Shown here piece by piece: positions 37,360 to 47,037 of a DNA stretch of 64,000 nt (positions within the stretch are counted from its first letter, which is position 1; each line of letters begins with the position of its first letter). A program made the position numbers and the translations under genes. A model generated the notes under the pieces. The model saw nothing but the letters and a program-made list of their open reading frames with translations, was not told where the DNA came from and did not search any database. Source of the stretch: Dehalococcoidia bacterium UBA7891 (lineage in GTDB: Bacteria; Chloroflexota; Dehalococcoidia; Lucifugimonadales; UBA826); assembly GCA_002500485.1 (NCBI GenBank), contig DLRJ01000117.1, positions 89,420-153,419 of the forward strand, given 5' to 3'.

Positions 37360-38774
37360 CCCAAGGATGTGTCTGAAACTCCTGGTTCTGTCATAGATTC
37401 CGGGTCAAGTATTTTCTGTAATTCTTGTTTATTCAAATCCGTTTCAACAAGAGCCACTTCCATGATCGTCTGACCGGTTTGTTGGGCTTTATGTGCTAAT
37501 TCTGCAGATTTATCGTATCCAATATGTGGAACTAAAGTAGTCACTATAGCAAGACCTTTTTCAACCATCTCGGGACCTTTGGTGGTCGCCTTAAGTCCTT
37601 CTATACATTGCTCAGCCAGGTTTGAGGAGGCCGTTGCTAAAAGATCGATAGATTGTAAAAGATTATAGGCTGCTACAGGCATCATTACGTTGATTTCAAA
37701 ATTTCCTGATTGGCCAGCTATTGCAACAGTCATATCGTTTCCTATGACCTGAGCTGCTACTTGACACACTGACTCAGGTATGACTGGGTTGACTTTACCT
37801 GGCATTATAGAACTGCCCGGTTGTACTTCTGGAAGTTCAATTTCACCAAATCCTCCCCGAGGCCCTGAACCCATCCATCTCACATCGTTGGCTATTTTCA
37901 TCAAACTCACTGCGATTGTTTTCATCGCACCACTGGCTTCTACTATATTGTCTAAGGTACTTTGAGCTTGGAAATGATTGGATGTTTCTCTAATTTCTAT
38001 CCCAGCGGATTTCGTCAATTTTTCGCAGACTCTTTTAGCAAACTCTGGATGTGTGTTTACTCCTGTTCCAACCGCTGTGCCACCTAAGGCGACTTCCCCG
38101 AGTTCTTGAACAGCGTGTTCTGCGCGCCGAATGCCTCTATTTATTTGTCCTGCATGTCCGGAAAATTCCTGACCGAGACGAACAGGAGTCGCGTCCTGTA
38201 GATGCGTTCTTCCCGTTTTAATTATCGGCATGAATTCTTGAGATTTGACATTGAGGGAGGCGGATAATTTTTCTAAAGATGGAATTAAATCACTTGTTAT
38301 AGCTTTGGCGGCAGCCAAATGTATCGATGTTGGTATGACATCGTTCGAAGATTGACCGGTATTTACGTGATCGTTAGGGTGTACGGGATACCGGGAACCC
38401 AGTTCACCACCGAGTATTTCAATTGCCCTATTTGAAATTACTTCATTAGCATTCATATTTGTCGAAGTTCCCGAACCAGTTTGAAATATGTCCACGACAA
38501 ATTGGTCATCAAATTTGCCGCCTGATACCTCTGTTGCGGATTTTATGATGGCTTCCCCTAATTTTGAATCTAACAATCCTAGTTCAATATTTGTTTCGGC
38601 AGCAGCTAATTTCACCATAGATATTGCTTCGATGAAAGAGCGGGAGAAACGAAGATTACTTATTGGAAAATTAATCACTGCTCTCATCGTATTAGCACCA
38701 TAATAAGCTTCCGACGGTACTTGGAATTCTCCCATGGAGTCTCGTTCGCTTCTAAATGTTTGGGTTTCTGACAA
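37356..38774 (-). CDS. fumC: Class II fumarate hydratase
   Basis: A 472-residue fumarase that interconverts fumarate and malate in the TCA cycle. RSERDSMGEFQVP at the start, TGSGTSTNMNANEV, GRTHLQDATPV and the GSSIMPGKVNPVIPE signature are intact. The start is TTG at 38774 with TTGGAG about 8 nt before it. Aspartase is a relative, but the motifs favour FumC. Confidence 0.94.
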   Translation of the reverse strand: MSETQTFRSERDSMGEFQVPSEAYYGANTMRAVINFPISNLRFSRSFIEAISMVKLAAAETNIELGLLDSKLGEAIIKSATEVSGGKFDDQFVVDIFQTGSGTSTNMNANEVISNRAIEILGGELGSRYPVHPNDHVNTGQSSNDVIPTSIHLAAAKAITSDLIPSLEKLSASLNVKSQEFMPIIKTGRTHLQDATPVRLGQEFSGHAGQINRGIRRAEHAVQELGEVALGGTAVGTGVNTHPEFAKRVCEKLTKSAGIEIRETSNHFQAQSTLDNIVEASGAMKTIAVSLMKIANDVRWMGSGPRGGFGEIELPEVQPGSSIMPGKVNPVIPESVCQVAAQVIGNDMTVAIAGQSGNFEINVMMPVAAYNLLQSIDLLATASSNLAEQCIEGLKATTKGPEMVEKGLAIVTTLVPHIGYDKSAELAHKAQQTGQTIMEVALVETDLNKQELQKILDPESMTEPGVSDTSLG

Positions 38775-38882
38775 TTGACTACTCCAAAGTTTGCTGGTTG
38801 AAATTTTAGGCCGTTATTTCTTGATTCCAACTACGGCATCAAGTAAATGATAATTTATTAACCTTTGCATACCTATATTAGC

Positions 38883-39527
38883 CTATAAAGTTTCCTTAAT
38901 AAATTCGGAACTCAACTCGCCGACTAAATCACTGTGTTCTCTAAAGAAATGATCTGCTCCGGTTATCACTTCTGTCTTCTTCGGTTCTGACATTCTGTTA
39001 GCTAAAAACTTAAATTGTCCAAGAGTAAAATCATGATCCCTGTCACCGAGTATCAGTAACTTTGGTTGAGTTATTTGGACTGTGCCATATTGAGCGAACT
39101 TATTTTGTGGGCATGCAATTGATACAAGAGATTTGATTAAATTACTTCTCAAGGCTGATTCTAATGCCATCCAGGCTCCGAAAGAATAGCCAATAATTCC
39201 TAGGCGGCTGCCATCAATTTTTGGATTAGAACTTGTCAGATTAACTACCGCATTTGTATCTAGCAATTCATTGGTGCCTTCCCCGGGTTCTCCGCTGCTC
39301 ATTCCGACACCTCTTTGGTTAAACCGTAGTGTAGCTATTCCGCTATTCAGTAAACGGCTGGAAATTTGGTTCAGGACGATATCGAACATATTACCTCCAT
39401 ATCGAGGATGTGGATGGCAAAGGATAACGCAAGGAGGTCTTTTGATTTGGTTAGGTGTTTCCAAAAGGGATTCAAGTTCGGAAGTTTCGGTTGATAATGT
39501 CGCTAATTCTTTGGTTACATCAGTCAT
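38883..39527 (-). CDS. Alpha/beta hydrolase (small serine hydrolase)
   Basis: A 214-residue hydrolase of the dienelactone-hydrolase-like group. CHPHPRYGGNM supplies the oxyanion region, GYSFGAW the nucleophile Ser (about 115), GDRDHDF the acid and GADHFF the histidine. It is a complete triad with no lid domain. The substrate is unknown. Upstream of fumC by about 110 nt and divergent from threonine aldolase. Confidence 0.8.
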   Translation of the reverse strand: MTDVTKELATLSTETSELESLLETPNQIKRPPCVILCHPHPRYGGNMFDIVLNQISSRLLNSGIATLRFNQRGVGMSSGEPGEGTNELLDTNAVVNLTSSNPKIDGSRLGIIGYSFGAWMALESALRSNLIKSLVSIACPQNKFAQYGTVQITQPKLLILGDRDHDFTLGQFKFLANRMSEPKKTEVITGADHFFREHSDLVGELSSEFIKETL

Positions 39528-39675
39528 ATAATTACCCTGAGAAAATAATAATGGCCATAAACAGTGATCAATTCAAAGTTAAAAATAAGCATAAGTATAG
39601 TAATTAAGAAAAGCCGTTGCTAGAATCAATATATAAAAGTAAAAGTCCGAATTAATTTACCTTGGTGAAAGTTAT

Positions 39676-40704
39676 ATGACGAAAGTTGATCTTAGAAGCG
39701 ACACAGTTACCCATCCATCCCCTGAAATGAGGGAAGCCATAGCCGAGGCGGAAATCGGGGATGATGTATTTAATGATGATCCGTCAGTTAACAAACTTGA
39801 AGAAATTGCGGCAGCGAAAGTAGGAAAAGAAGCTGCTGTGTTTGTTGCAAGCGGGACGATGGGCAACCTAATTTCTGTCCTATCTCATTGCGGAAGAGGC
39901 GACGAAATTATCCTTGGTGACAAATCTCACATTTTCCGTTCAGAAGCCGGCGGCGCTGCAGCTCTCGGAGGAGTTTCGTACCATACAGTTAGGAATGATG
40001 CCCGCGGAATGCTTGATCCTTCTGAAGTTGAAGAGGCCATAAGAGATTCAACGAATAGCCATAATCCCCACACTGCAGTTATAGCTATAGAGAACACTCA
40101 AAACAGCTGTGGTGGTAGGGTACTTACTCCGCAAGATACCGAACTGATCGCAAATGTAGCCCATAACTATGAGCTGCCACTTCATGTGGACGGGGCTAGG
40201 ATATTCAATGCGGCAGTCAAACTGGAAACCCCTGTTGACGCAATGTTGAAGGAGGCCGACACGGTGAGTTTTTGTTTGTCAAAAGGACTTAGTTGTCCTG
40301 TGGGCTCGATCGTGGCAGGGACTCACGAATTCGTCGAAGAGGCTAGAAGATGGAGGAAAATGGTTGGTGGGGGGATGAGGCAAGCTGGCTTTCTCGCCGC
40401 GGCCGGTATCGTTGCCTTAGACCAGATGGTTGATCGTTTGGCTGAGGACCATGCCAACGCAAAGAAATTGGCAGAAGGATTATCCAAAATAGATGGTGTA
40501 GCGATAGACCCAGACTCGGTTGACACGAATTTAGTTTTCTTTGAAGTCGAACACCCTAATAAGAATGAATTGATGAAAAAATTAGAGTCGGAAGGAATAA
40601 AAGGAGCTTCACCGTATTCCCGGTGGAGGTTCGTGACCCACTACGGGGTGGATTCCCAAGATATAGATTATGTTTTGGAAGTTATGGCCGATGCTATGAG
40701 ATGA
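39676..40704 (+). CDS. Low-specificity threonine aldolase
   Basis: A 342-residue PLP enzyme that splits threonine to glycine and acetaldehyde. DLRSDTVTHPSPEMREA at the start, HVDGARIFNAA (D172) and the PLP lysine K203 in CLSKGLSCPVGS are present. The ltaE/GLY1 family length is about 335-350. It is divergent from an alpha/beta hydrolase and starts with ATG about 10 nt after CTTGG. Confidence 0.93.
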   Translation: MTKVDLRSDTVTHPSPEMREAIAEAEIGDDVFNDDPSVNKLEEIAAAKVGKEAAVFVASGTMGNLISVLSHCGRGDEIILGDKSHIFRSEAGGAAALGGVSYHTVRNDARGMLDPSEVEEAIRDSTNSHNPHTAVIAIENTQNSCGGRVLTPQDTELIANVAHNYELPLHVDGARIFNAAVKLETPVDAMLKEADTVSFCLSKGLSCPVGSIVAGTHEFVEEARRWRKMVGGGMRQAGFLAAAGIVALDQMVDRLAEDHANAKKLAEGLSKIDGVAIDPDSVDTNLVFFEVEHPNKNELMKKLESEGIKGASPYSRWRFVTHYGVDSQDIDYVLEVMADAMR

Positions 40705-40781
40705 TAACCTCATCGTTTGTGCCGGCATCACACCATTGCCTTTAATATTGACCCTATAGCGTTACCAGGCGCGTTTTATTT

Positions 40782-41984
40782 ATGCTCCTCCTGTTTAAAA
40801 ATAAGTCTTTTCGGCGTTTTTTCTATGGTCTCTTGTTCGACGACGCCGCCATGATGGTAAGTCCTATGCTCCAAGGTTGGATTGTTTTAATTCAGACAGA
40901 TTCCGCGTTCTGGGTTGGGGCTACTGCGGGAGTTTCAGGGGTTGGGATGACATTATTTAGCCCCCTGGCCGGAGTTTTAATAGACCGTTACAACAGAAAA
41001 ATATTGTTGTTGCTTACACAGGCTATTCAAATAGTTCTAGTCGCCATTTTAGGGATAGCAGCTTTTTATGAACTACTAGAGGTATGGCACGTGTTGGGGT
41101 ATGGGTTCTGTGCAGGGGCTTTCCATGCTGTAAGGCTTCCTTGCAAAATGGCTATGACTTTAGATTTAGTAGGCCCTAAAAATCTCCTTAAGGGAACTGC
41201 AGCTAACTTCTTTTCTATGACAGTTATGGGAGTTTTAGCACCGTTGGCAGGTGGATGGCTTATCGATCGGGAAATTTATTTGGGATTTGCCTTAATGCTC
41301 ATATCCTTGCTTGTATCGAGTTCAATTTTCTTAAATCTCAAGAATATAAAATCTCCAGAAATATCTGGCTCGTCTCATTTGGAGGATTTAGTTTATGGTG
41401 CAAAGTATGTGGCCAAAAACACACTAGTTCGTTCTTTGATACTTGCAATTTTGGTCACAGAAATTTTTGGATGGGCCGTTGAATCTATGTTGCCAGTAAT
41501 CGCAAGAGATGAACTTGGATTAGATGCTCGAGGATTAGGGGTTCTCATGTCAGTAGGGGCGTTAGGAGCCGCAATATCTACGGTAATCATGACTGCAATG
41601 CCAGATGTAGAAAATAAGGGGAAGCTGGTGATTTATGGACTGTTTGGATTTGGTTTTGGATTGATTGCTTTTGCATTTTCTGATGTTTTATTTTTATCGA
41701 TGATTTTACTGGCTTTTGCCTACGGTTCTGGGGTGATTTACGAAAGTGGGCTATCCACACTACTTCAAACATCGGTTCCGGATAGTATGAGAGGTAGAGT
41801 TTTAAGTTTTCAATCTTTATGTTGGGGGTTTAGTGGGTCAGCAGGATTTCACGCCGGGGTGATTGCCGCAATTTTGGGTGCCCCAATTGCTGTAGCGGCA
41901 GGTGGAGCAGTGGTGATAATTAATGGGACGCGAATAGCTAAAAATATGATATCCATAGGAGCCAAGGTGGCTTCGGGGAAGTGA
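40782..41984 (+). CDS. Major facilitator superfamily transporter
   Basis: A 400-residue membrane protein with about ten to twelve helices. The family motif GVLIDRYNRK lies after helix 2 (about 65-74). It belongs to the MFS_3/EntS-like group, drug or siderophore exporters; the protein at 62610-63869 is a paralogue in type. No clear Shine-Dalgarno precedes the ATG. It converges on rarA with an 8-nt gap. Confidence 0.82.
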   Translation: MLLLFKNKSFRRFFYGLLFDDAAMMVSPMLQGWIVLIQTDSAFWVGATAGVSGVGMTLFSPLAGVLIDRYNRKILLLLTQAIQIVLVAILGIAAFYELLEVWHVLGYGFCAGAFHAVRLPCKMAMTLDLVGPKNLLKGTAANFFSMTVMGVLAPLAGGWLIDREIYLGFALMLISLLVSSSIFLNLKNIKSPEISGSSHLEDLVYGAKYVAKNTLVRSLILAILVTEIFGWAVESMLPVIARDELGLDARGLGVLMSVGALGAAISTVIMTAMPDVENKGKLVIYGLFGFGFGLIAFAFSDVLFLSMILLAFAYGSGVIYESGLSTLLQTSVPDSMRGRVLSFQSLCWGFSGSAGFHAGVIAAILGAPIAVAAGGAVVIINGTRIAKNMISIGAKVASGK

Positions 41985-41991
41985 TTGACTG

Positions 41992-43320
41992 TTATTCCTT
42001 GTATTCCTCTTTCCACCATTTGTTTAGCCGTTCTGCTATAAATTTTTCATAACCCAAATTCCCCGGCAAGTAAAAATCGTTGCTCCCAAGATTTTCTGGG
42101 AGATTTTCTGATCTGACAAAATGTTCTGGATAATCATGGGCATACTTGTAACCTTGGCCGTATTTCTCCCGTGACATTAAATCAGTCACAGGATTGCGTA
42201 AATGAAGTGGGACTGGATTTTCTCCTGAAGATTTAATTTCGGACATTGCAGCATTTATCGCTTTATAGGCAGAGTTACTTTTAGGAGCGGAGGCTAGGTA
42301 TATTGTTGCCTCTGATAGTATGATTCGAGCTTCTGGCATTCCCACGAAATGGGCAGCTTGTTGAGCGGAAACAGCAATTGTCAGTGCTCTGGGATCAGCT
42401 AATCCTATGTCTTCACTAGCCAATATAACAAGCCTTCTGGCTATGAACATGAGGTCTTCCCCGGCCAAGAGTAGCCTGGCTAACCAATACACAGAAGCGT
42501 CAGGGTCTGAGGCTCGGACAGATTTTATAAACGCAGATATCGTGTCAAAGTGTTTGTCTCCCGCTTTATCATGCGGAAGAGCCTTCGTTTCTATTACCTC
42601 ATCCAACAATGATCTACTTATTAATATTTCATTGCCTTGGATAGAGGTAGAGTCTGCTGCCAGTTCTAATGTGTTCAAGGCCCATCTGGCATCCCCACTG
42701 GACAATGCCGCTATATCTTGGAGCACTCCGTCTTCAATGGAAAGATTTCTTTTTTCTAAACCTTTCTCTGAATCATTCAGAGCATTGGTTAATATGTGGA
42801 CGATGTCTTTCTTTTCAAGGCCATTTAATGTGAACACTCTACATCGTGATAAAAGAGGAGAAATTATTTCGAAGGACGGATTTTCTGTGGTGGCGCCTAT
42901 GAAAGTGACAGTGCCATCTTCTACATGTGGCAGTATTGCATCTTGTTGTGCTTTATTAAATCGATGAATTTCGTCAATAAAAAGAGCAGTCCTTTGCCCT
43001 GACATTCCTAGCCGGGATCTAGATTCGGCAATTATTTTTCTCAACTCAGACACTCCAGAAGTGACAGCACTGATTTTTTCGAGATGGAAATTCGAAGTTG
43101 AAGTTATAAGGTTTGCTAGGGAGGTTTTACCGGTCCCCGGTGGCCCCCATAAAATAAATGAAGGGATCCTCCCTGCGTCGATACTTCTTCGGAGGGGGCT
43201 ATTTTTGCCAGTTAAATGAGCCTGACCTACTATGTCATCAAGACTGGTTGGCCGCATTCTCGCTGCCAAAGGGGCGTTATTGGTCAGGTGTCGGCTCGCC
43301 TCAAAATCAAACATGTTCAT
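41992..43320 (-). CDS. rarA: Replication-associated recombination protein A (MgsA/RarA)
   Basis: A 442-residue AAA+ ATPase acting at stalled forks and single-strand gaps. ARMRPTSLDDIVGQ, Walker A GPPGTGKTS, Walker B FIDEIHRF, GATTENPSF (sensor 1) and a C-terminal SNSAYKAINAAMSE domain are present. I start at ATG 43320 (MNMFDF), preceded by AGGC about 8 nt away; further in-frame sequence to 43380 does not resemble the family. Confidence 0.92.
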   Translation of the reverse strand: MNMFDFEASRHLTNNAPLAARMRPTSLDDIVGQAHLTGKNSPLRRSIDAGRIPSFILWGPPGTGKTSLANLITSTSNFHLEKISAVTSGVSELRKIIAESRSRLGMSGQRTALFIDEIHRFNKAQQDAILPHVEDGTVTFIGATTENPSFEIISPLLSRCRVFTLNGLEKKDIVHILTNALNDSEKGLEKRNLSIEDGVLQDIAALSSGDARWALNTLELAADSTSIQGNEILISRSLLDEVIETKALPHDKAGDKHFDTISAFIKSVRASDPDASVYWLARLLLAGEDLMFIARRLVILASEDIGLADPRALTIAVSAQQAAHFVGMPEARIILSEATIYLASAPKSNSAYKAINAAMSEIKSSGENPVPLHLRNPVTDLMSREKYGQGYKYAHDYPEHFVRSENLPENLGSNDFYLPGNLGYEKFIAERLNKWWKEEYKE

Positions 43321-43410
43321 CGTTTTAGCCTCGATGGATGTGTAAAAATGGTTTGGCTCACGTAATGCAATAGTGTACAAGAATCAGCGAGTTATTGATT
43401 GGAGACTAAG

Positions 43411-43716
43411 ATGCAGAAATCCTTGATTTGTGGCAGGTGTAAAGAAACGATAAACGGTTCAACTTATTTAGTCAGTCCAAATGGTTCGTCTGAGTATCGG
43501 CACTTTTGGTGTTTATTGGCGTATTTTCCAATGTTAAACCGCTCCTTAATGGCTGCAGGCCTGGTTGGAACAATATTAATTCTGTTGAACCAGGGCGATT
43601 TTATAGTTTCTGGTAATTTCTATAGGGCCCTAATTTGGAAGATACCACTTACATATATAGTGCCATTCTGCGTGGCCACTTGGGGGGCTGTTACCAACTG
43701 TAAATTTATAGATTAG
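43411..43716 (+). CDS. Small hypothetical protein with CxxC and two hydrophobic segments
   Basis: A 101-residue protein I do not recognise. CGRCKETING (about 7-16) plus YRHFWCLLAYFP (about 30-41) suggest a small metal-binding head, followed by two hydrophobic segments (about 46-65 and 78-97), so it probably sits in the membrane. GGAGAC lies 5 nt before the ATG at 43411. It is divergent from rarA and overlaps the convergent Smr ORF by 4 nt. Confidence 0.6.
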   Translation: MQKSLICGRCKETINGSTYLVSPNGSSEYRHFWCLLAYFPMLNRSLMAAGLVGTILILLNQGDFIVSGNFYRALIWKIPLTYIVPFCVATWGAVTNCKFID

Positions 43717-44015
43717 AACGATAATTCCAATACAGCTATTGTGGCTCCGGGCCCTCCTTCGGCAGGTGGGGCTGGATAGTATCTTTCAACGTCGGGATGT
43801 TCAGACAGGAATTTATGTACGGCTCTTCTCATATCACCTGTACCAGCGCGCCCGTGAATCACCTTGACCTCTTTCATTCCAGCATTCGTCGCATCTTTGA
43901 TGTAGGATTCTAGCCTTTCAATTGCAGGAGCCACTTTGATTTTTCGAAGATGAATCTCATTTGGAATAGACAACTTTTTGAAGAGTTTTGAGTCCTGCGG
44001 ATTCTGATAAGGCAA
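43713..44015 (-). CDS. Smr-domain protein
   Basis: A 100-codon ORF with a C-terminal Smr domain: EIHLRKIKVAPAIERL, AGMKEVKVIHGRAGTGDMRRAV, APPAEGGPG and IAVLELSF, like the end of MutS2. The motif usually begins D-L-H-G or D-L-R-G; here the first acidic residue is His, so nuclease activity is doubtful. It starts at a TTG immediately after the selA stop, in the same frame, with no Shine-Dalgarno, so it depends on coupling or readthrough. Later starts would cut into the domain. Confidence 0.72.
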   Translation of the reverse strand: MPYQNPQDSKLFKKLSIPNEIHLRKIKVAPAIERLESYIKDATNAGMKEVKVIHGRAGTGDMRRAVHKFLSEHPDVERYYPAPPAEGGPGATIAVLELSF

Positions 44016-45407
44016 TTAATTTTGCAGTGTATGGGTTATGGATGCTATCAGGGCCTCGTCTTCATTTTTCAATATAGTCCGAAGATCGAATATTACTGCA
44101 TCCTTTTCAATTCTAGGAATTACTGGTGTTATACCAGTTCTAATTTTGCGGGCGAATTTTTCAGGATTGTTCACTTTCATCTGAATTCCATATGAATCCA
44201 TGGTTTCTCCCGGTAGGCTACCGCCACCAATCGTAGATTTTGTTTGGATGACTTTCACCGAGTATAAGTTACTACTAGGAATTATGATCGCCAGTTTATC
44301 AGCTCTTCTGTGTAAGTCCTCTAATTCTGCAGATACCATCTGCCAGACAGGAATTTTGTTTTGGGCTTCTTCTTTTAAGTAATGAATTAAGGTGGCAGTC
44401 AAGGCAGCCAGATTCATTTTATCTATTCTAAAAGCTCTCGCTAAAGGATGGGTTGATAATTGCTCGATATATGTTTTTCGGCCCACAATGATTCCTGCCT
44501 GCGGACCACCTAACAGTTTGTCTCCGGAAAAAAAACATAAATCGGTGCCAGCATCTATGCTTTCTTGTGGTAGAGGTTCTGGTGCCAGGCCGTATTTGGT
44601 CGGATCAATCAATGATCCACTTCCCACATCATGTAAGATAGGAATCCCATTCCCAGCTCCTAAAATTGAAAGCTCTGTAATCGAAGGGCTGGCGGTGAAG
44701 CCGATTATCTTGAAATTACTTGCATGGATGGAAAGGATAGCCCCAGTTTCCTCATTTAATTCCTTTTCATAGTCCGTCACATAAGTTCTATTGGTCGTCC
44801 CAACTTCAATTAGGGTTGCGCCACTTTGCTTTAGAACATCCGGTATTCGGAAACCGCCTCCAATTTCCACAGCTTCAGATCGTGAAACTATTACCTCTTT
44901 TCCTAACGCCAATGTTGAGAGCCCAAGTATTAAAGCCGCAGCATTATTGTTGACCACTAACCCTGCTTCAGCTCCAGTCAGACTAGAGAGCAGTTGGGAA
45001 ATTCTCGCGTGCCTAGATCCGCGCTTTCCAGAATCTAGTTCTAATTCCAGATCACTGTAAGTTTTGGAAGAATCAATAGTTGCTTGAATACTTTCAGTAC
45101 TTAGGGGTGCACGCCCTAGGTTAGTATGAATAACAACTCCGGTCGCATTTATTACGTTTGTTGGCCAATTGGCCCAGTTTTGTTCTATGTGGGCTGAGAC
45201 GTGGTCAGATATTTGCGAAATTGTTGGAACTTCTGACTCATCATCAATAGTTGACCTTACCTGACTCAGCTTTTCACGTACGAGATCTGTTATAGCTGCT
45301 GTCGAGTATTCGGTCATCAATTCGGAAATTCGGGTGTCTGATAGTACGGCACTGACACTGGGGATATGTCGCAGTTTTTCTTGCATTTTTTGACCCTGTT
45401 TGATCAT
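44016..45407 (-). CDS. selA: L-seryl-tRNA(Sec) selenium transferase
   Basis: A 463-residue PLP enzyme that converts Ser-tRNA-Sec to Sec-tRNA-Sec using selenophosphate. The PLP lysine is K297 in SGDKLLGGPQAG (E. coli K295); NATGVVIHTNLGRAPLS, ELDSGKRGSRH and EVGTTNRTYVTDYE are typical. GGGAGG lies 5 nt before the ATG. selB and tRNA-Sec are not adjacent. Its presence agrees with the Sec codon seen in selD. Confidence 0.95.
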   Translation of the reverse strand: MIKQGQKMQEKLRHIPSVSAVLSDTRISELMTEYSTAAITDLVREKLSQVRSTIDDESEVPTISQISDHVSAHIEQNWANWPTNVINATGVVIHTNLGRAPLSTESIQATIDSSKTYSDLELELDSGKRGSRHARISQLLSSLTGAEAGLVVNNNAAALILGLSTLALGKEVIVSRSEAVEIGGGFRIPDVLKQSGATLIEVGTTNRTYVTDYEKELNEETGAILSIHASNFKIIGFTASPSITELSILGAGNGIPILHDVGSGSLIDPTKYGLAPEPLPQESIDAGTDLCFFSGDKLLGGPQAGIIVGRKTYIEQLSTHPLARAFRIDKMNLAALTATLIHYLKEEAQNKIPVWQMVSAELEDLHRRADKLAIIIPSSNLYSVKVIQTKSTIGGGSLPGETMDSYGIQMKVNNPEKFARKIRTGITPVIPRIEKDAVIFDLRTILKNEDEALIASITHTLQN

Positions 45408-45541
45408 TTAGCCTCCCATTATATATTGTTGAAGAAATCGACTTCTATTCTCTTAATTTTTCTTGAAAACACGGTTTTAATTGACCCTCGAAAATCTCCT
45501 CCTGTAGAATGACCGAATGACTTTTTCCTAGACGAGGTAAT

Positions 45542-46141
45542 ATGCTTAGTATTGGTCTTACCGGAGGGATAGGGACTGGCAAGTCGCTAGTTTCTAATCT
45601 ATTGAGCGATCTTGGTGCAACGGTGGTGAACGCCGACTTGCTTGGCCATGAGGCATACCTTCCGGGGACTATCGGGTTTGATTTGGTCGTTGATGCCTTC
45701 GGAGATAAGGTAGTGGGAGATGATGGTACTGTCGACAGGACCAAACTCGGTCCTATAGTTTTCTCCAGCCCAGAAAATATGGCGAAGCTAAATTCAATCA
45801 TGCATCCATTGATTCACGATATGATCCAAACCCAGTTGGCCGAATACTCTTCCAATGGAACTGATTTGGTCGTTGTGGAAGCTGCGGTGCTGATAGAAGC
45901 CAACTGGCAAGCCCTGTTTGATGAAATATGGGTTGTTACCTCAGAAAGAGAAATAGTAATTGAAAGATTAAAAGAGAGAAATTCTTTGACTAGGGAGGAT
46001 GCAATTGCCAGGATAGATTCTCAAATGTCACAGGCTGAAAGAATTGAACATTCAAATGTTGTTGTTACCAATGATGGAACGACAGTTGAATTAGCCGACA
46101 ATGTAAAAAAAATTTGGAACACTAGAGTAGTTAATAAATAG
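45542..46141 (+). CDS. coaE: Dephospho-CoA kinase
   Basis: A 199-residue P-loop kinase for the last step of CoA synthesis. GLTGGIGTGKS (5-15) is the P-loop; ADLLGHEAYLPG and LNSIMHPLIHDMI are family motifs, and the lid helix follows. GACGAGG precedes the ATG. It is followed 17 nt later by the MoxR-type ATPase gene. Confidence 0.94.
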   Translation: MLSIGLTGGIGTGKSLVSNLLSDLGATVVNADLLGHEAYLPGTIGFDLVVDAFGDKVVGDDGTVDRTKLGPIVFSSPENMAKLNSIMHPLIHDMIQTQLAEYSSNGTDLVVVEAAVLIEANWQALFDEIWVVTSEREIVIERLKERNSLTREDAIARIDSQMSQAERIEHSNVVVTNDGTTVELADNVKKIWNTRVVNK

Positions 46142-46158
46142 GAGTGGAATAGCTGCAC

Positions 46159-47037
46159 ATGACAACTCAATCACTATATAAAAGTTTCATTATTGAAGAG
46201 TATCAATTAGATGAAGAGCCGTACTACGTGCCAATTGGGGATGAGGTGGAATTGTTTGAGGCAGCTTATAAGCAAAAGCTTCCTCTCATATTCAAGGGAC
46301 CTACGGGATGTGGGAAAACTAGGTTTGTTGAATATATGTCATATAAACTTGGTGCTGAATTGACCAAGGTTACCAAAAATGATGCAGATGATTCAGGGGT
46401 GAATTTACCTCTAGTAACAATAGCTTGTCATGAAGACCTTACCGGAAGTGATCTCGTTGGTAGATATTTATTGGAAGGAGATCAGACCGTCTGGCTTGAC
46501 GGGCCGTTGACTAGGGCTGTGAAAGCGGGAGGGATCTGCTACCTCGACGAAGTGGTGGAGGCAAGGAAAGATACTACAGTTTTAATACATCCATTGACTG
46601 ACCATAGAAGAATCTTACCTATTGAAAAAAGAGGAGAGCTTTTGCAGGCGGCTGACGGATTCTTGTTGGTTTTATCTTATAACCCCGGGTACCAAAGCGC
46701 TCTAAAAGACCTGAAGCACAGCACTAGGCAAAGGTTTGTTTCCATTGAGTTTGATTATCCGCCGATGGATTTAGAGGCCCAAATTGTCGAACATGAAGCC
46801 GGAGTAGATAAGGATACAGCTTACCAACTTGCCAAATTAGGAGAGAAAGTTAGGAACCTAAAAGAGCACGGGCTAGGTGAAGGAGCCAGTACAAGACTTC
46901 TGATATATGCCGGCCAGCTTATAGCTCAAGGTATTGCACCTCGTAGAGCCTGCCAAGTATCAGTTAATTGGGCAATAACAGACGATCATTCCTTACAGCA
47001 GAGCATTACTGAGATAATTTCTTCAATCTTTGAATAA
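46159..47037 (+). CDS. MoxR-type AAA+ ATPase (CbbQ/NorQ-like)
   Basis: A 292-residue AAA+ ATPase. Walker A is GPTGCGKT (47-54), Walker [10 protein letters not shown] (about 124-132), a sensor-1 Asn lies in LSYNPGY and a C-terminal lid follows ([15 protein letters not shown]). It matches the CbbQ/NirQ/NorQ branch, chaperone-type ATPases that remodel metalloenzymes with a partner VWA protein. The partner lies one gene downstream at 47626. AGGAG lies upstream of the ATG. It overlaps the Nudix gene by 8 nt. Confidence 0.9.
   Translation: MTTQSLYKSFIIEEYQLDEEPYYVPIGDEVELFEAAYKQKLPLIFKGPTGCGKTRFVEYMSYKLGAELTKVTKNDADDSGVNLPLVTIACHEDLTGSDLVGRYLLEGDQTVWLDGPLTRAVKAGGICYLDEVVEARKDTTVLIHPLTDHRRILPIEKRGELLQAADGFLLVLSYNPGYQSALKDLKHSTRQRFVSIEFDYPPMDLEAQIVEHEAGVDKDTAYQLAKLGEKVRNLKEHGLGEGASTRLLIYAGQLIAQGIAPRRACQVSVNWAITDDHSLQQSITEIISSIFE

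Noticed and set aside
42407..42967. 186-codon + strand open frame inside rarA
   Set aside because: Antisense shadow of a certain gene; no motif or ribosome binding site.
45408..45541. Gap upstream of selA searched for tRNA-Sec
   Set aside because: No long acceptor stem, extended variable arm or T-arm consensus is visible.
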